Shown one piece after another: positions 25,763 through 34,471 of a DNA stretch of 64,000 bases. Numbering within the stretch: the stretch's first letter is position 1; each line of letters opens with the position of its first letter. This stretch comes from Desertivirga brevis (GTDB lineage: Bacteria; Bacteroidota; Bacteroidia; Sphingobacteriales; Sphingobacteriaceae). Below the pieces are notes generated by a model, which saw only the letters and a list, made by a program, of their open reading frames with translations, was not told the origin of the DNA and did no database searches. The stretch is from NCBI RefSeq assembly GCF_017355835.1, contig NZ_JAFEWF010000010.1, positions 1 through 64,000 on the forward strand, written 5' to 3'. The translations under genes were made by a program, and so were the position numbers.

Positions 25763-26872
25763 CTAGATTATGTTTAAGAACTTACGGCAAACATTTTGGA
25801 TGCGATACTGATCTGAATCCGGAATTATCAACTGATTCCGATAGTTCCCCTGTAAAAACTCTGTAAAAGCCTCACTGCTAAATCCGAATGTTTTTACAGA
25901 TAGTATTGGCTTTTTAATGATCGCATAATCAATAAGTTTACTCGGCGACTGCTTAGGCCCTTTGTTTTCGAAGTTAACAACAAAATCCATTTTCTGTAAC
26001 TCCTGCAATAAGTCGTGCCTGGGCATAGCACCTTTTACTATTATTCTTCCTTTTGACGCGGCTTCGTATTTCTTTACCTGCTCTACGTTTTTCGTATAAA
26101 TGAAAAAGCGATACTCGAAATCACTCTTGCAGATGAAGTCAAAGAATTCATGGGGATCACGAATTCCAGGTATCAATGTTCCTGCATAAGCAAAGGTAGG
26201 AACTTCATTGCTCACTGTACCCTCAATCAGCTTTACATCTTCAAATCTAAAACCTTGCGGAATTACGTGTATTTTCTCTCTGAACTCGGGGTAATAAGCG
26301 GTAATAGCATCGGAAATCGGGACGGTGATCGCATGCGCCTTTCTGCAGAACCATTTCTCGAAATATTTAAAATAAAACATCCGCTTGAACGTGTCGTTCT
26401 CACCTCCCATAAAAGGATCCCCACAATCAGCTATCCATTTTTTAGCAACTTTATGCCTATCTGAAATTGCCATTGCCGTTCCCCAATGCACAGTATGCGG
26501 TGCTGCAATGGTGATCATCAGGTCATATTGCCCTATTTCATTTCTTAAGGCCTTATTCACCATAAACATCATTTCAATCTCTGGAAAGAGGAATAAAAGG
26601 TTGCTTAACCTTGTTACTGCTCTTGTAATGAATCGTTGCGCGCCCGATTGAGCTATCTGTATAGGTTTCCAGCTGGCTTTTCCTAAATCCTTAATAAGGA
26701 GCTTATGCTGTTTCTCAAACTCATCGTGAATACCAGCTTTGCGGGGCGTAATAACAGTCACTTCATTACCGCTGGCAGCAAATTCCTTCGCTAATTCAGT
26801 TGTACGGAATGAACGCGGTGAATTATCAGGGTAAAAGGTCCTGCTTACAATAAGAATTTTCTTAGCTTCCAT
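25763..26872 (-). CDS. Glycosyltransferase (GT-B, family 4-like)
   Basis: A GT-B protein of about 369 aa. I place the start at the ATG at 26872 (MEAKKILIVSRTFYPDNSPRS), 2 bp after the wecB stop; a longer frame overlapping wecB is unlikely. The N-terminal domain has SFRTTELAKEFAASGNEVTVIT. The central part reads WIADCGDPFMGG and AHAITVPISDAITAYY. The C-terminal domain has FAYAGTLIPGIRDPHEFF and SPSKLIDYAIIKKPILSV. The EX7E motif is not evident, and the last domain resembles GT4 proteins with a Pro-Ser-Lys switch. Substrate unknown. Confidence 0.82.
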   Translation of the reverse strand: MEAKKILIVSRTFYPDNSPRSFRTTELAKEFAASGNEVTVITPRKAGIHDEFEKQHKLLIKDLGKASWKPIQIAQSGAQRFITRAVTRLSNLLFLFPEIEMMFMVNKALRNEIGQYDLMITIAAPHTVHWGTAMAISDRHKVAKKWIADCGDPFMGGENDTFKRMFYFKYFEKWFCRKAHAITVPISDAITAYYPEFREKIHVIPQGFRFEDVKLIEGTVSNEVPTFAYAGTLIPGIRDPHEFFDFICKSDFEYRFFIYTKNVEQVKKYEAASKGRIIVKGAMPRHDLLQELQKMDFVVNFENKGPKQSPSKLIDYAIIKKPILSVKTFGFSSEAFTEFLQGNYRNQLIIPDSDQYRIQNVCRKFLNII

Positions 26873-26874
26873 TC

Positions 26875-27975
26875 TCACAATTTCAATAATTCCAACACAA
26901 TCCTTTCTGCGGCACTTCCATCCCATTTCTCCGGAATTGCACCTTTTTTCCAATCGCCTGAAAATAGTTTTTGCAATGCTGCCCTTATCGCCTCAGTTCT
27001 GGTGCCGATCAGTTCATTGGTACCTATTTCGCAGGTTTCAGGTCGTTCAGTATTCTCCCTCAACGTTAAACATGGCACCCCTAAAACAGTAGTCTCCTCT
27101 GTAATCCCTCCCGAATCTGTAACTACTGCTTTACATTTTTGCACTAAATAATTGAACTCCAAATACCCCATCGGATCGGTTATATAAAGGTTATCAGCTT
27201 TAATATTAAGGTCTGAAAAGATCTTCGCTGTACGTGGATGAATAGGGAAAACAATAGGAATTCCCCTGGCTCCATCAATAATTTCTTTCATCATTACCTT
27301 AAGCTTCTCACCTTCATCTACGTTTCCTGGCCTGTGAAGGGTAAGCATAAGGTATTCTTTCTCTTTTAATCCAATTTCATTCCACACGGCAGGCTTTGAA
27401 AAACGGTCCTGGTTCGCCAGAAGAGTATCAATCATCACATTGCCTACAAAAAATATGCGTTCGGCTGGGATACCTGCCTTTTTCAAATTCGCACCTGCCC
27501 AGGTACTGGTTGTAAAGAAATAATCTGTAATAGCATCAGTTACCATACGATTAATTTCTTCAGGCATACTCAGATCAAAGGAACGGATACCAGCTTCTAC
27601 GTGAGCTACCTTAGTGTTCAGCTTTTTGGCTACAATGCTACAAGCCATAGTGCTTGTCACGTCACCTACCACCATTACCAAATCGGCAGGATTAGCTAAA
27701 AGCTCCTTTTCAAAAGCAATCATAATTGCTGCAGTTTGCTCTGCCTGCGTACCTCCCCCTGCACCTAAATGTGCATCAGGATGGGGAATATTAAGCTCCT
27801 GAAAAAAAGTATCACTCATCTTCGAGTCATAATGCTGCCCGGTATGAACAAGACGATAGCTAATTGCAGCACCTTCCTGTCCAGCCTTCTTAATAGCATG
27901 AATAATTGGAGCAACCTTCATGAAGTTTGGCCTGGCACCTGCGATGATGGTGATATTTAACCCTTTAGTTTTCAT
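26875..27975 (-). CDS. wecB: UDP-N-acetylglucosamine 2-epimerase (non-hydrolysing)
   Basis: A 366-aa enzyme that interconverts UDP-GlcNAc and UDP-ManNAc in the cytoplasm. All signature blocks are present: IIAGARPNFMKVAPI at the start, LVHTGQHYDSKMSDTFF, VVGDVTSTMACSIVAKKL, KVAHVEAGIRSFDLSMPEEINR, LTLHRPGNVD and VVTDSGGITEETTVLGVPCLTLRENTERPET. Length fits the family. It overlaps the preceding glycosyltransferase gene by 11 bp. It provides ManNAc-type donors, or ManNAcA if the dehydrogenase at 34472 accepts UDP-ManNAc. Confidence 0.95.
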   Translation of the reverse strand: MKTKGLNITIIAGARPNFMKVAPIIHAIKKAGQEGAAISYRLVHTGQHYDSKMSDTFFQELNIPHPDAHLGAGGGTQAEQTAAIMIAFEKELLANPADLVMVVGDVTSTMACSIVAKKLNTKVAHVEAGIRSFDLSMPEEINRMVTDAITDYFFTTSTWAGANLKKAGIPAERIFFVGNVMIDTLLANQDRFSKPAVWNEIGLKEKEYLMLTLHRPGNVDEGEKLKVMMKEIIDGARGIPIVFPIHPRTAKIFSDLNIKADNLYITDPMGYLEFNYLVQKCKAVVTDSGGITEETTVLGVPCLTLRENTERPETCEIGTNELIGTRTEAIRAALQKLFSGDWKKGAIPEKWDGSAAERIVLELLKL

Positions 27976-28897
27976 TTAACTTTTCAATATTTATATCGAA
28001 CTCACTTACTAAATGAGCAAAGATCTTGTCGTTTTGCCCGTCGCCGATATTACTATCCGCCAGGCGGAAGTTCTTCTTTGATAAAATTGGAATAAAAAAA
28101 CGTGGAAATTCTCCGGCAAGACTTAGCACTTTTGTATTCGCTTTAAGGCTCATAATCTTAAGCCAAAGGTCGTCCGTACGCAATGAGTGCTTAATGATCC
28201 CCTCTTTGTCCAGTACTTGGTCTGGTAAAGAGCCGGCAGGAAATAAAGTCCCACCCCCTCCCATGATCAGGTTTGAATAACCAGGTAAGGAATTTTTGTG
28301 CAGATACTTCCACTCTTTATACGGCATTAGCAAGCCATTTCTAACCTTGATCTTCCTGCTAATTGCGCAACAAATGGCAGTTGGGAAATTATTATGATGC
28401 TTTAACAGGAGCGTTAAGAGGTTTGGAGGATACAACATATCATCATCTATAGTCACAATTCTGGCATTCGAAAATTCAGATAAAGTATAATAGTACTTTT
28501 TATGTGGCATTAAATTATCTGTACAAAACCTAATTTCCAAGCCACGGTTCTCTAATGCTAAAAGCTCTTCCGGCAAGGACCTTTTACCATCAAATTCACC
28601 TTCAAACAACCAAAGAATAATTTTATCTGGCTTGGTTTCCTGTCTCAAAATCGATTCTATCGTCATCCAAACCTTACCGATTCTTGCAGGAAAGGTTGTG
28701 AGAGAAACTATCAGCAAGTTTTCATCTTGCTTTTTCTTGTTGTCAATACTATTAAATTTGTTCCCAGATGAGAGACGGAAACAAAAAGGCAGAATAACAT
28801 TGGATAGCCGTATAATTACGCGAGTAAATAAACGATCAATTGTTTTGTTCCTGAACTGCAGGAAATAAATACCGTAAAGAAAACGATAGAGATTCAT
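27965..28897 (-). CDS. Glycosyltransferase (GT-A, DDD motif), paralogue B
   Basis: A 310-aa protein that is clearly paralogous to 11096-11980. Shared blocks are LLIVSLTTFPARIGKVWMTI, ESILRQETKPDKIILWL, NARIVTIDDDMLYPPNLL with a metal-binding triple Asp, FPTAICCAISR and RTDDLWLKIMSLKANTKVLS. The C-terminus reads SNIGDGQNDKIF, matching RNIGNGENDIVV of the paralogue. Fold and metal motif argue for a nucleotide-sugar transferase. It sits between the ABC flippase gene (4 bp) and wecB (11-bp overlap). The donor sugar is unknown. Confidence 0.82.
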   Translation of the reverse strand: MNLYRFLYGIYFLQFRNKTIDRLFTRVIIRLSNVILPFCFRLSSGNKFNSIDNKKKQDENLLIVSLTTFPARIGKVWMTIESILRQETKPDKIILWLFEGEFDGKRSLPEELLALENRGLEIRFCTDNLMPHKKYYYTLSEFSNARIVTIDDDMLYPPNLLTLLLKHHNNFPTAICCAISRKIKVRNGLLMPYKEWKYLHKNSLPGYSNLIMGGGGTLFPAGSLPDQVLDKEGIIKHSLRTDDLWLKIMSLKANTKVLSLAGEFPRFFIPILSKKNFRLADSNIGDGQNDKIFAHLVSEFDINIEKLNEN

Positions 28898-28901
28898 TTA
28901 A

Positions 28902-30701
28902 TTAACCTATTTCCTGTAAATCCACCATATTCTTAAAATCCGGCAGACTTTCAGTAAGCCCTTCGAAAGTATCCATCCTAAGAATTTTACCTGACCGCAG
29001 GAACACTATATTATCCGCATTTTTAACAGTAGACAGACGATGTGCTATTACGAGGATGGTGAAGCTTCCTTTCAACTGTTCAAGATTTTCCTGAATCTCA
29101 CTCTCTGTGCTTGAATCAAGTGCAGAAGTAGCCTCATCGAGGATCAGAATATCAATTTCCTTAAAAAGCTCACGCGCAATTGATATACGCTGTTTTTGTC
29201 CTCCACTTAAATTGATTCCATTATTACCTAACTCCGTCTCTTCCTTTTCTGACAACGATGCAATAAAGCCGGCTATAGCAGCCTTCTGGCAGGCTTCATG
29301 AAATCGCGTTAAGTTCTCAGCATTCTTCTCTGCCCAAAGAGTAACATTATTATAGATCGTATCATTAAAAACGACCGGATCCTGAGTAATGTAACCTATA
29401 CGGTTCTGATAACTTCCAACATCCAGATCTTCCCGGGTAACCCCGTCTATAATCATCTGCCCTTCTGTAGGTGGAAACAAGCCACTCAGAAGATTGATAA
29501 GTGTTGTTTTACCACTGCCGCTTTCGCCCACAAAGGCCAAAGTTTCATTTTTTACAATCCTCAAATTGATATCCGATAAGATCCTTTGCTTATCGTAGCT
29601 AAAACTTACGTCCTTCAACAGAATCTCCGACTCGAACTTCTTCAGCTGAACCTTAGCATTCTTCTCCTGATGGTTCTGCAGTTCTTCGGTGAAAGATGTC
29701 ATATTGCTTAAGGATCCAGACAAGCCAAGAAAAGTGTTCCAGGACGTTTGCAAGATCATCAGTGCATTAAGTGCACGATAAAAGAATAACAAGCTAATCA
29801 GTATTACAGATAGTGGAGATCCGATCAAAGTAGTTTGAAGAAAGATCACCGCTGAAACAACGAAAATGATGAGTGGTTCACGGGTCGATGCCATAACAGC
29901 ATTGGAGACCCCAATCTTCAAATTGTTATGTTCTATATTATTTACCTGGTGTTCGAGCTTTTTGCTGTAATATTTCAGACGACCCGTCGCTTTGAGATAT
30001 TTAAAATTAGCAACAGCCTGGATAATAAGCCCCTGGAATATATTCGACTCCCGTGTAACCTTTTTCGACGAGCCTTTCGTGTTCTTATAGATTGTCCGGT
30101 AAATAAAGTTGGTTGACATTCCTCCCATACTAACCATTATCGCAAATTTCCAATCTACGAAGAAGGCAAAGGTCATATATACTATAACCATTACTCCGCT
30201 CTGAAAAGAATTGAAATAGGTTTGATAGGCACGTGATACCCTGTCCACTTCCCCTGTGAGGGTGTTTTGTATCCTGCCAACGTCCGACGTGATGAAATAC
30301 TTGTAATCCAGACCGGTAAGGTTAGCAATATTTCTTATCCGGATCCTTTTTATAAAGCTTTGCAGAAGTGTAGCAGAGTAAACAGCTTGAGTATATTGTA
30401 CCAGACCCTTAGCAGCAAAGAATAGTACTATAATCAGTAGTACTTTTAGTAAAGTGAGCTCAATTCCGAAGCGATTTAGCAAATCTACGATAAACCCTAT
30501 ATTTCCTCCCGAAGCCTCACCCATCTTCATTTTACCATCCACCATCTGCAACAAAGGCAGGAACATGGCAAGACCAAAGCCATCCAGAACGCCAACGGTG
30601 ATATTGAGCATTAAAGACACGAAGATTCTTCCTCTTAAATGTCGGTAGAAATAAGTGAAGTTAGTAAAGTTCTTCCTGAACAGATTCTTTATGGCTTCCA
30701 A
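28902..30701 (-). CDS. ABC transporter, PglK/MsbA-like lipid-linked glycan flippase
   Basis: A half-transporter of about 600 aa. The N-terminal part has six hydrophobic helices (VSLMLNITVGVLDGFGLAMF, VLLIIVLFFAAKGLV, MVIVYMTFAFFVDWKFAI, PLIIFVVSAVIFLQT). The C-terminal ATPase has Walker A VGESGSGKTTL, Q-loop YITQDPVVF, signature LSGGQKQRISIA, Walker B ILILDEAT and the H-loop IAHRLSTV. PglK flips undecaprenyl-linked oligosaccharide across the inner membrane, and no Wzx is present here. The start is uncertain. The frame extends upstream into the epimerase gene, where only a TTG at 30782 is available. I prefer the TTG at 30701, 36 bp after the epimerase stop, which gives the usual family length. 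Confidence 0.9.
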   Translation of the reverse strand: MEAIKNLFRKNFTNFTYFYRHLRGRIFVSLMLNITVGVLDGFGLAMFLPLLQMVDGKMKMGEASGGNIGFIVDLLNRFGIELTLLKVLLIIVLFFAAKGLVQYTQAVYSATLLQSFIKRIRIRNIANLTGLDYKYFITSDVGRIQNTLTGEVDRVSRAYQTYFNSFQSGVMVIVYMTFAFFVDWKFAIMVSMGGMSTNFIYRTIYKNTKGSSKKVTRESNIFQGLIIQAVANFKYLKATGRLKYYSKKLEHQVNNIEHNNLKIGVSNAVMASTREPLIIFVVSAVIFLQTTLIGSPLSVILISLLFFYRALNALMILQTSWNTFLGLSGSLSNMTSFTEELQNHQEKNAKVQLKKFESEILLKDVSFSYDKQRILSDINLRIVKNETLAFVGESGSGKTTLINLLSGLFPPTEGQMIIDGVTREDLDVGSYQNRIGYITQDPVVFNDTIYNNVTLWAEKNAENLTRFHEACQKAAIAGFIASLSEKEETELGNNGINLSGGQKQRISIARELFKEIDILILDEATSALDSSTESEIQENLEQLKGSFTILVIAHRLSTVKNADNIVFLRSGKILRMDTFEGLTESLPDFKNMVDLQEIG

Positions 30702-30736
30702 GACGTTTTGTATTAGATAAATGTGATGTTTAGTAA

Positions 30737-31816
30737 CTAGCTGACAGAGTTTTGCTCTTGTAAGTCGCGGTAGTTGTTCCAATACCAGCTCGCAGCCAGC
30801 TCTAAACCTTCATCAGCAGTATATACGGGTTGATAATCAAAAAGTTGCCTTCCTTTTTCAATAGAGGCTTGGGAATGAGGGATATCCCCCGACCTTTCGG
30901 GCCCATAGGTAGCCTCAACCTCACTGATACGTGCATCGAAGCTGCTTAAATTACTTTTGAGTATATCAAATAAAGCTCTTAAACTTATATTACCGCCACA
31001 AGCCACGTTAAATACTTCAGACAAGGCTTGCTCTTCGGCCGGTATGCTCTCGCCAATTGATGAGTAGTATGATTTCTGACGCTCGCGAATAAGTTCGGTA
31101 TCAGTAACCGCAGCGAGTTGATTAGCCAGCAGGACATTATCAATGTAGGTAAAATCCCTGCTATAACCCCCGTCTCCATTAATTACCGGACTTTCAAGTT
31201 TAAGGAGTTGAATAACAAACTTTGGAATAACAGCTGCGTAAGCACCAAATGGATCCTGGTTGCGCCCAAAGACATTGAAGTACCTTAAGCCCACTGTTTC
31301 AATTCCATAGATCTTTGAAAAGTTCTCTGCAAATAGTTCATCGACAAACTTTGTTATTGCATAAGGACTCAGCGACTTACCAATTTTATGCTCTGTCTTT
31401 GGGAGATCAGGATGATCGCCATACGTTGATGAACTGGCCGCATATACAAAGCGCTTTACTCCTGCTTCAACGGAAGCATGCAACATTTTAACGAAGCCCC
31501 CAATGTTAACATCTGTACTCGTCATGGGGTCTTTGATACTTCTGGGTACAGAACCAAGGGCAGCCTGATGAAGCACATATTTGCACCCTTTCACCGCTTC
31601 CTGGCAGTCTTCATAGTTTCTGATATCCCCCTCAATTAATTTGAACTTTGGATTTGGCAGGAATGGCTCAATATTACTACGGTGACCGTTAGAAAAATTA
31701 TCCAGGCAGATCACCTCGTTCCCCTGCGCTAGTAAAACCTCACACAGATTTGAGCCTATAAAACCGGCCCCACCGGTTACCAGCACCCTGGTATTATTTA
31801 TCGTTGATGTATTCAC
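30737..31816 (-). CDS. UDP-HexNAc 4-epimerase, TviC/WbpP-like SDR
   Basis: A 359-aa extended short-chain dehydrogenase. The NAD loop is RVLVTGGAGFIGSNLCE, the binding acid region is VICLDNFSNGH, and the catalytic residues are FVYAASSSTYGDHPD with the YxxxK pair in SPYAITKFVDELFAE. LRYFNVFGRNQDPFGAYAAV and GDGGYSRDFTYIDNV match the WbpP/TviC subgroup, which epimerises UDP-GlcNAc/GlcNAcA to the Gal form. Its partner is the TviB-like dehydrogenase at 34472-35809. It starts with GTG. Upstream is a 445-bp gap shared with the divergent plus-strand glycosyltransferase. Confidence 0.9.
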   Translation of the reverse strand: MNTSTINNTRVLVTGGAGFIGSNLCEVLLAQGNEVICLDNFSNGHRSNIEPFLPNPKFKLIEGDIRNYEDCQEAVKGCKYVLHQAALGSVPRSIKDPMTSTDVNIGGFVKMLHASVEAGVKRFVYAASSSTYGDHPDLPKTEHKIGKSLSPYAITKFVDELFAENFSKIYGIETVGLRYFNVFGRNQDPFGAYAAVIPKFVIQLLKLESPVINGDGGYSRDFTYIDNVLLANQLAAVTDTELIRERQKSYYSSIGESIPAEEQALSEVFNVACGGNISLRALFDILKSNLSSFDARISEVEATYGPERSGDIPHSQASIEKGRQLFDYQPVYTADEGLELAASWYWNNYRDLQEQNSVS

Positions 31817-32261
31817 GTCTTTTCTTCAATTCTATAGTAATTCAACTTCAGCCAAAGATTATTGCATTTAATTGGCTATTGCTTTAGATCGCAAAAACAC
31901 AGTCCTCAATTATACTATATATTGATGGCTAAATATTTGTTAGAAACTCAGAGTTATTTGTTAAACCCATTTCTGCATCTTACGAAGCATTTCTCTTCCA
32001 GTTACAGTTATTTGTACAATGGCTTCAATGTCTTTAGCTCAATGTCGACAAATTCTGCATGAAAAAATAATTGCAAATCGCTGGATAGCATTATTTACAA
32101 TTCCCCTTATATGCCACAAAAATACAGTTTTTCCAGTAGGTATAATTTATTTTCCTCTATAGAAGAGATCTAAAGAGTATTCAAATTCCTCAAACACTTT
32201 ACTTATGCCTGTTTTTCTTCTATGTTAACTACATTTGATGAGGACATAATTTTAAGGTATT
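31817..32261. other. Divergent intergenic region
   Basis: A 445-bp strongly AT-rich gap between the minus-strand epimerase gene and the plus-strand glycosyltransferase. It must hold the promoter of the plus-strand gene. It probably also holds a promoter for the long minus-strand run from 31816 down, because a terminator lies upstream at 34380-34419. I found no exact TAnnTTTG box on either strand, no RNA gene and no convincing small ORF. Confidence 0.45.
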
Positions 32262-33341
32262 GTGGCACAAAAACTAGTATTCCTGGTAGTTTCTCTTCAG
32301 GCTTCAAACGGGACAGAGAGAGCAACAATCAACTTAGCCAACGCACTCATTACTTATACGGATTTCCAGATCACTATAATTTCTATTCGCCCACAGAAAA
32401 GGAAACCTTTGTTTGCTGTAGATAATAGAATTGAACAAGAATCCTTGAATATTGATATAAAAAATCCTTCCGAGGTTTTCCGCTACTATGGTCAATTAAA
32501 AAAAACACTTGAAGAAATTTCTCCTGATTTTATTATCTCTTGCAATTTTTATATTTCCTTCACTTTAGCTCCCTTAAGCAAAGCTTACAACATCATAGCT
32601 TGGGAACATGTCCTTTATAGCTTCCCGAGCAAAGCATTCCAACTTGTCAGAAAATACCTGTACAGATCTTTATCAGGAGTAGTTTGTCAGACAGAGTATG
32701 ATGTCAAACAATATCTGGAGGATAAGATACATGCAACCTGCATTCCTAATGTTGTAGCTATGCGTCAAGGCTTTGGGAAACAAGAAATGGGCGTTAAACA
32801 GATCATTTGCGTGACCAGGTTTAGTGCTGAGAAGGGTATAGACCTTTTAATGGAAATAATTATAGAATCTCATCATTTATTAAAAGACTCAAAATCGAGA
32901 TTCCTGATTATCGGGGAAGGAGATCAGAAAGCAGAATTTCTGATAAAAATGAAAGATTATATCGACCAAGGCTTTGTTATTGTAAAAGGAAAAACTGATG
33001 CAATTGAACAAGAATATGCCAATAGCGATATTTTAATCCTTACTTCAAGATCAGAATCATTTGGATTGGTAATCGTAGAGGGATTCGATTATAAATTACC
33101 GGCAATTGCATTCGCAATAGAAGGAGGCCCGCAAAGACTAATCACTAATGATCATAACGGATATTTAATACCTCCCTTTAACGTAAAAGAGTTTGCAACA
33201 AGGCTATCAACACTTGCATTAAATGATCAGCAACGATTACGAATTGCTAATAACACTCCTACCACCTCAGCAGAGTTTAAGGAATCAAAAATTTGTGCTC
33301 TTTGGATTAATTATCTGCATTCGACATCCAATGCTAAATAA
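32262..33341 (+). CDS. Glycosyltransferase family 4, inverted within the locus
   Basis: A 359-aa GT-B enzyme encoded opposite to its surroundings. It starts with a GTG 5 bp after an AAGG. The N-terminal domain begins LVFLVVSLQASNGTERATINLA. The C-terminal domain has IICVTRFSAEKGIDLLMEII, FLIIGEGDQKAEF, EX7E in ESFGLVIVEGF, and GPQRLITNDHNGYLIPPF. It resembles amylovoran/GalNAc-type transferases. The base composition is visibly more AT-rich than the flanking minus-strand genes, and its 3' end overlaps the acyltransferase convergently by 8 bp. This suggests later insertion of a modifying module. Donor unknown. Confidence 0.88.
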   Translation: MAQKLVFLVVSLQASNGTERATINLANALITYTDFQITIISIRPQKRKPLFAVDNRIEQESLNIDIKNPSEVFRYYGQLKKTLEEISPDFIISCNFYISFTLAPLSKAYNIIAWEHVLYSFPSKAFQLVRKYLYRSLSGVVCQTEYDVKQYLEDKIHATCIPNVVAMRQGFGKQEMGVKQIICVTRFSAEKGIDLLMEIIIESHHLLKDSKSRFLIIGEGDQKAEFLIKMKDYIDQGFVIVKGKTDAIEQEYANSDILILTSRSESFGLVIVEGFDYKLPAIAFAIEGGPQRLITNDHNGYLIPPFNVKEFATRLSTLALNDQQRLRIANNTPTTSAEFKESKICALWINYLHSTSNAK

Positions 33342-34326
33342 TCTTTCTCAACATTCTACTCTTATAAATGGCGGCAGAGACGAAAAGTGATACCGCCAGC
33401 ACGATCACGAACTTAACAGGAATACCAATGAGAGGATCATCTAAGAAATTAAGATTTCTGCTTTTCAAAATCCTGTTAAATAAGTCCAATATTCCTGCAT
33501 GTGTCAAATACACTCCAAAGGTTAGATGTGCTATGTTAGACAATATATTCTTAGATATCGTTAGCTGGCAAAAAATCTTATAGAAGCTTAAAGCTCCTAT
33601 AACTACTAAAGGGGAGAGATATTCATAAAAATACAAGTGATTTAACCGCGAGGCGGTGTAGTAAGAAAGTACTGCTATTAGTAGAGACGATACAAGGTAG
33701 CCTATAATCAATATAAACAATGAAACTTTTCTCGCTCCAACAAGGAGATATCCCAGAAGAAAATAGCCGAGGTAATTGATAAACCATAAAATAAAAAACG
33801 GCTTATTACCCAGTTTCAAATCGTAGGCTGTCAAAAACATTCCTATCAACAAAAATGCAAACGCGACGTAGTATAAACTCCTTCGAGAAATTTGTTCAAT
33901 ACACAAATTTAAAACAGGAGTAATGACATAGAGACCCAAAATCATAAAAAGATACCATAAATGATAGAAAGGCTGAATAAGCTTAAATAGTGTTGGTAGT
34001 GACAAATTGCTATTGCCCAGGAACACTAGTCTATAGATGAGGTAAATCAAGCACCAAACGATTAGAGGAATAAGCACACGCACTGCCCGTTTTTTATAAG
34101 AAATAGCAAATGACTCCGATCGTCCAAGCAAAAAACGCCCGCTAATCATAACAAAAATCGGAACTGCAAGCCGACAGAAAGAATCTATAATATTCCCTGT
34201 CCAAAAAACCGAATCATAAACTCCTGCGGCCTTACGCTGAATAACGTAGTTGGCAGAAGCATGTAACAATAAAACTAATAAGGTTGCAATAGTCCTTAAT
34301 GTGTCGACCGACTGATTTCTTTCCAT
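33334..34326 (-). CDS. Acyltransferase family 3 membrane protein
   Basis: A protein of about 330 aa with some ten hydrophobic helices. Family cues are RNQSVDTLRTIATLLVLLLH at the start with the conserved His in LLLHAS, VPIFVMISGRFLLGR, and PFYHLWYLFMILGLYVITP. These proteins move acetyl or other acyl groups onto extracytoplasmic sugars (as do WecH and OafA). I use the ATG at 34326; a start seven codons earlier is less likely. It is separated from the TviB gene by a terminator, so it likely has its own promoter. It pairs with the convergent glycosyltransferase in an add-on module. Confidence 0.85.
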   Translation of the reverse strand: MERNQSVDTLRTIATLLVLLLHASANYVIQRKAAGVYDSVFWTGNIIDSFCRLAVPIFVMISGRFLLGRSESFAISYKKRAVRVLIPLIVWCLIYLIYRLVFLGNSNLSLPTLFKLIQPFYHLWYLFMILGLYVITPVLNLCIEQISRRSLYYVAFAFLLIGMFLTAYDLKLGNKPFFILWFINYLGYFLLGYLLVGARKVSLFILIIGYLVSSLLIAVLSYYTASRLNHLYFYEYLSPLVVIGALSFYKIFCQLTISKNILSNIAHLTFGVYLTHAGILDLFNRILKSRNLNFLDDPLIGIPVKFVIVLAVSLFVSAAIYKSRMLRKII

Positions 34327-34379
34327 AACCACACAAAATCCCCTCACGCTGAAACCGAGGACAAAATATTTATCTAAAA

Positions 34380-34419
34380 GTAATCCAATACGCTTTACAA
34401 GTATTGAGTACTGGATTAC
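34380..34419 (-). terminator. Rho-independent terminator after the TviB-like gene
   Basis: On the minus strand, GTAATCC (34419-34413) and AATAC (34405-34401) pair with the contiguous GTATTGGATTAC (34391-34380). There is a 7-nt bulge on one side and a 9-nt loop, and TTTTAG follows. It sits about 50 bp past the dehydrogenase stop and before the acyltransferase start, so it separates the export/dehydrogenase genes from the rest of the locus. Confidence 0.55.
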
Positions 34420-34471
34420 AAAACATAGAGTTCTAAATTAAAAACCTAAAAGGTAATTCTTGATAAAGCTA

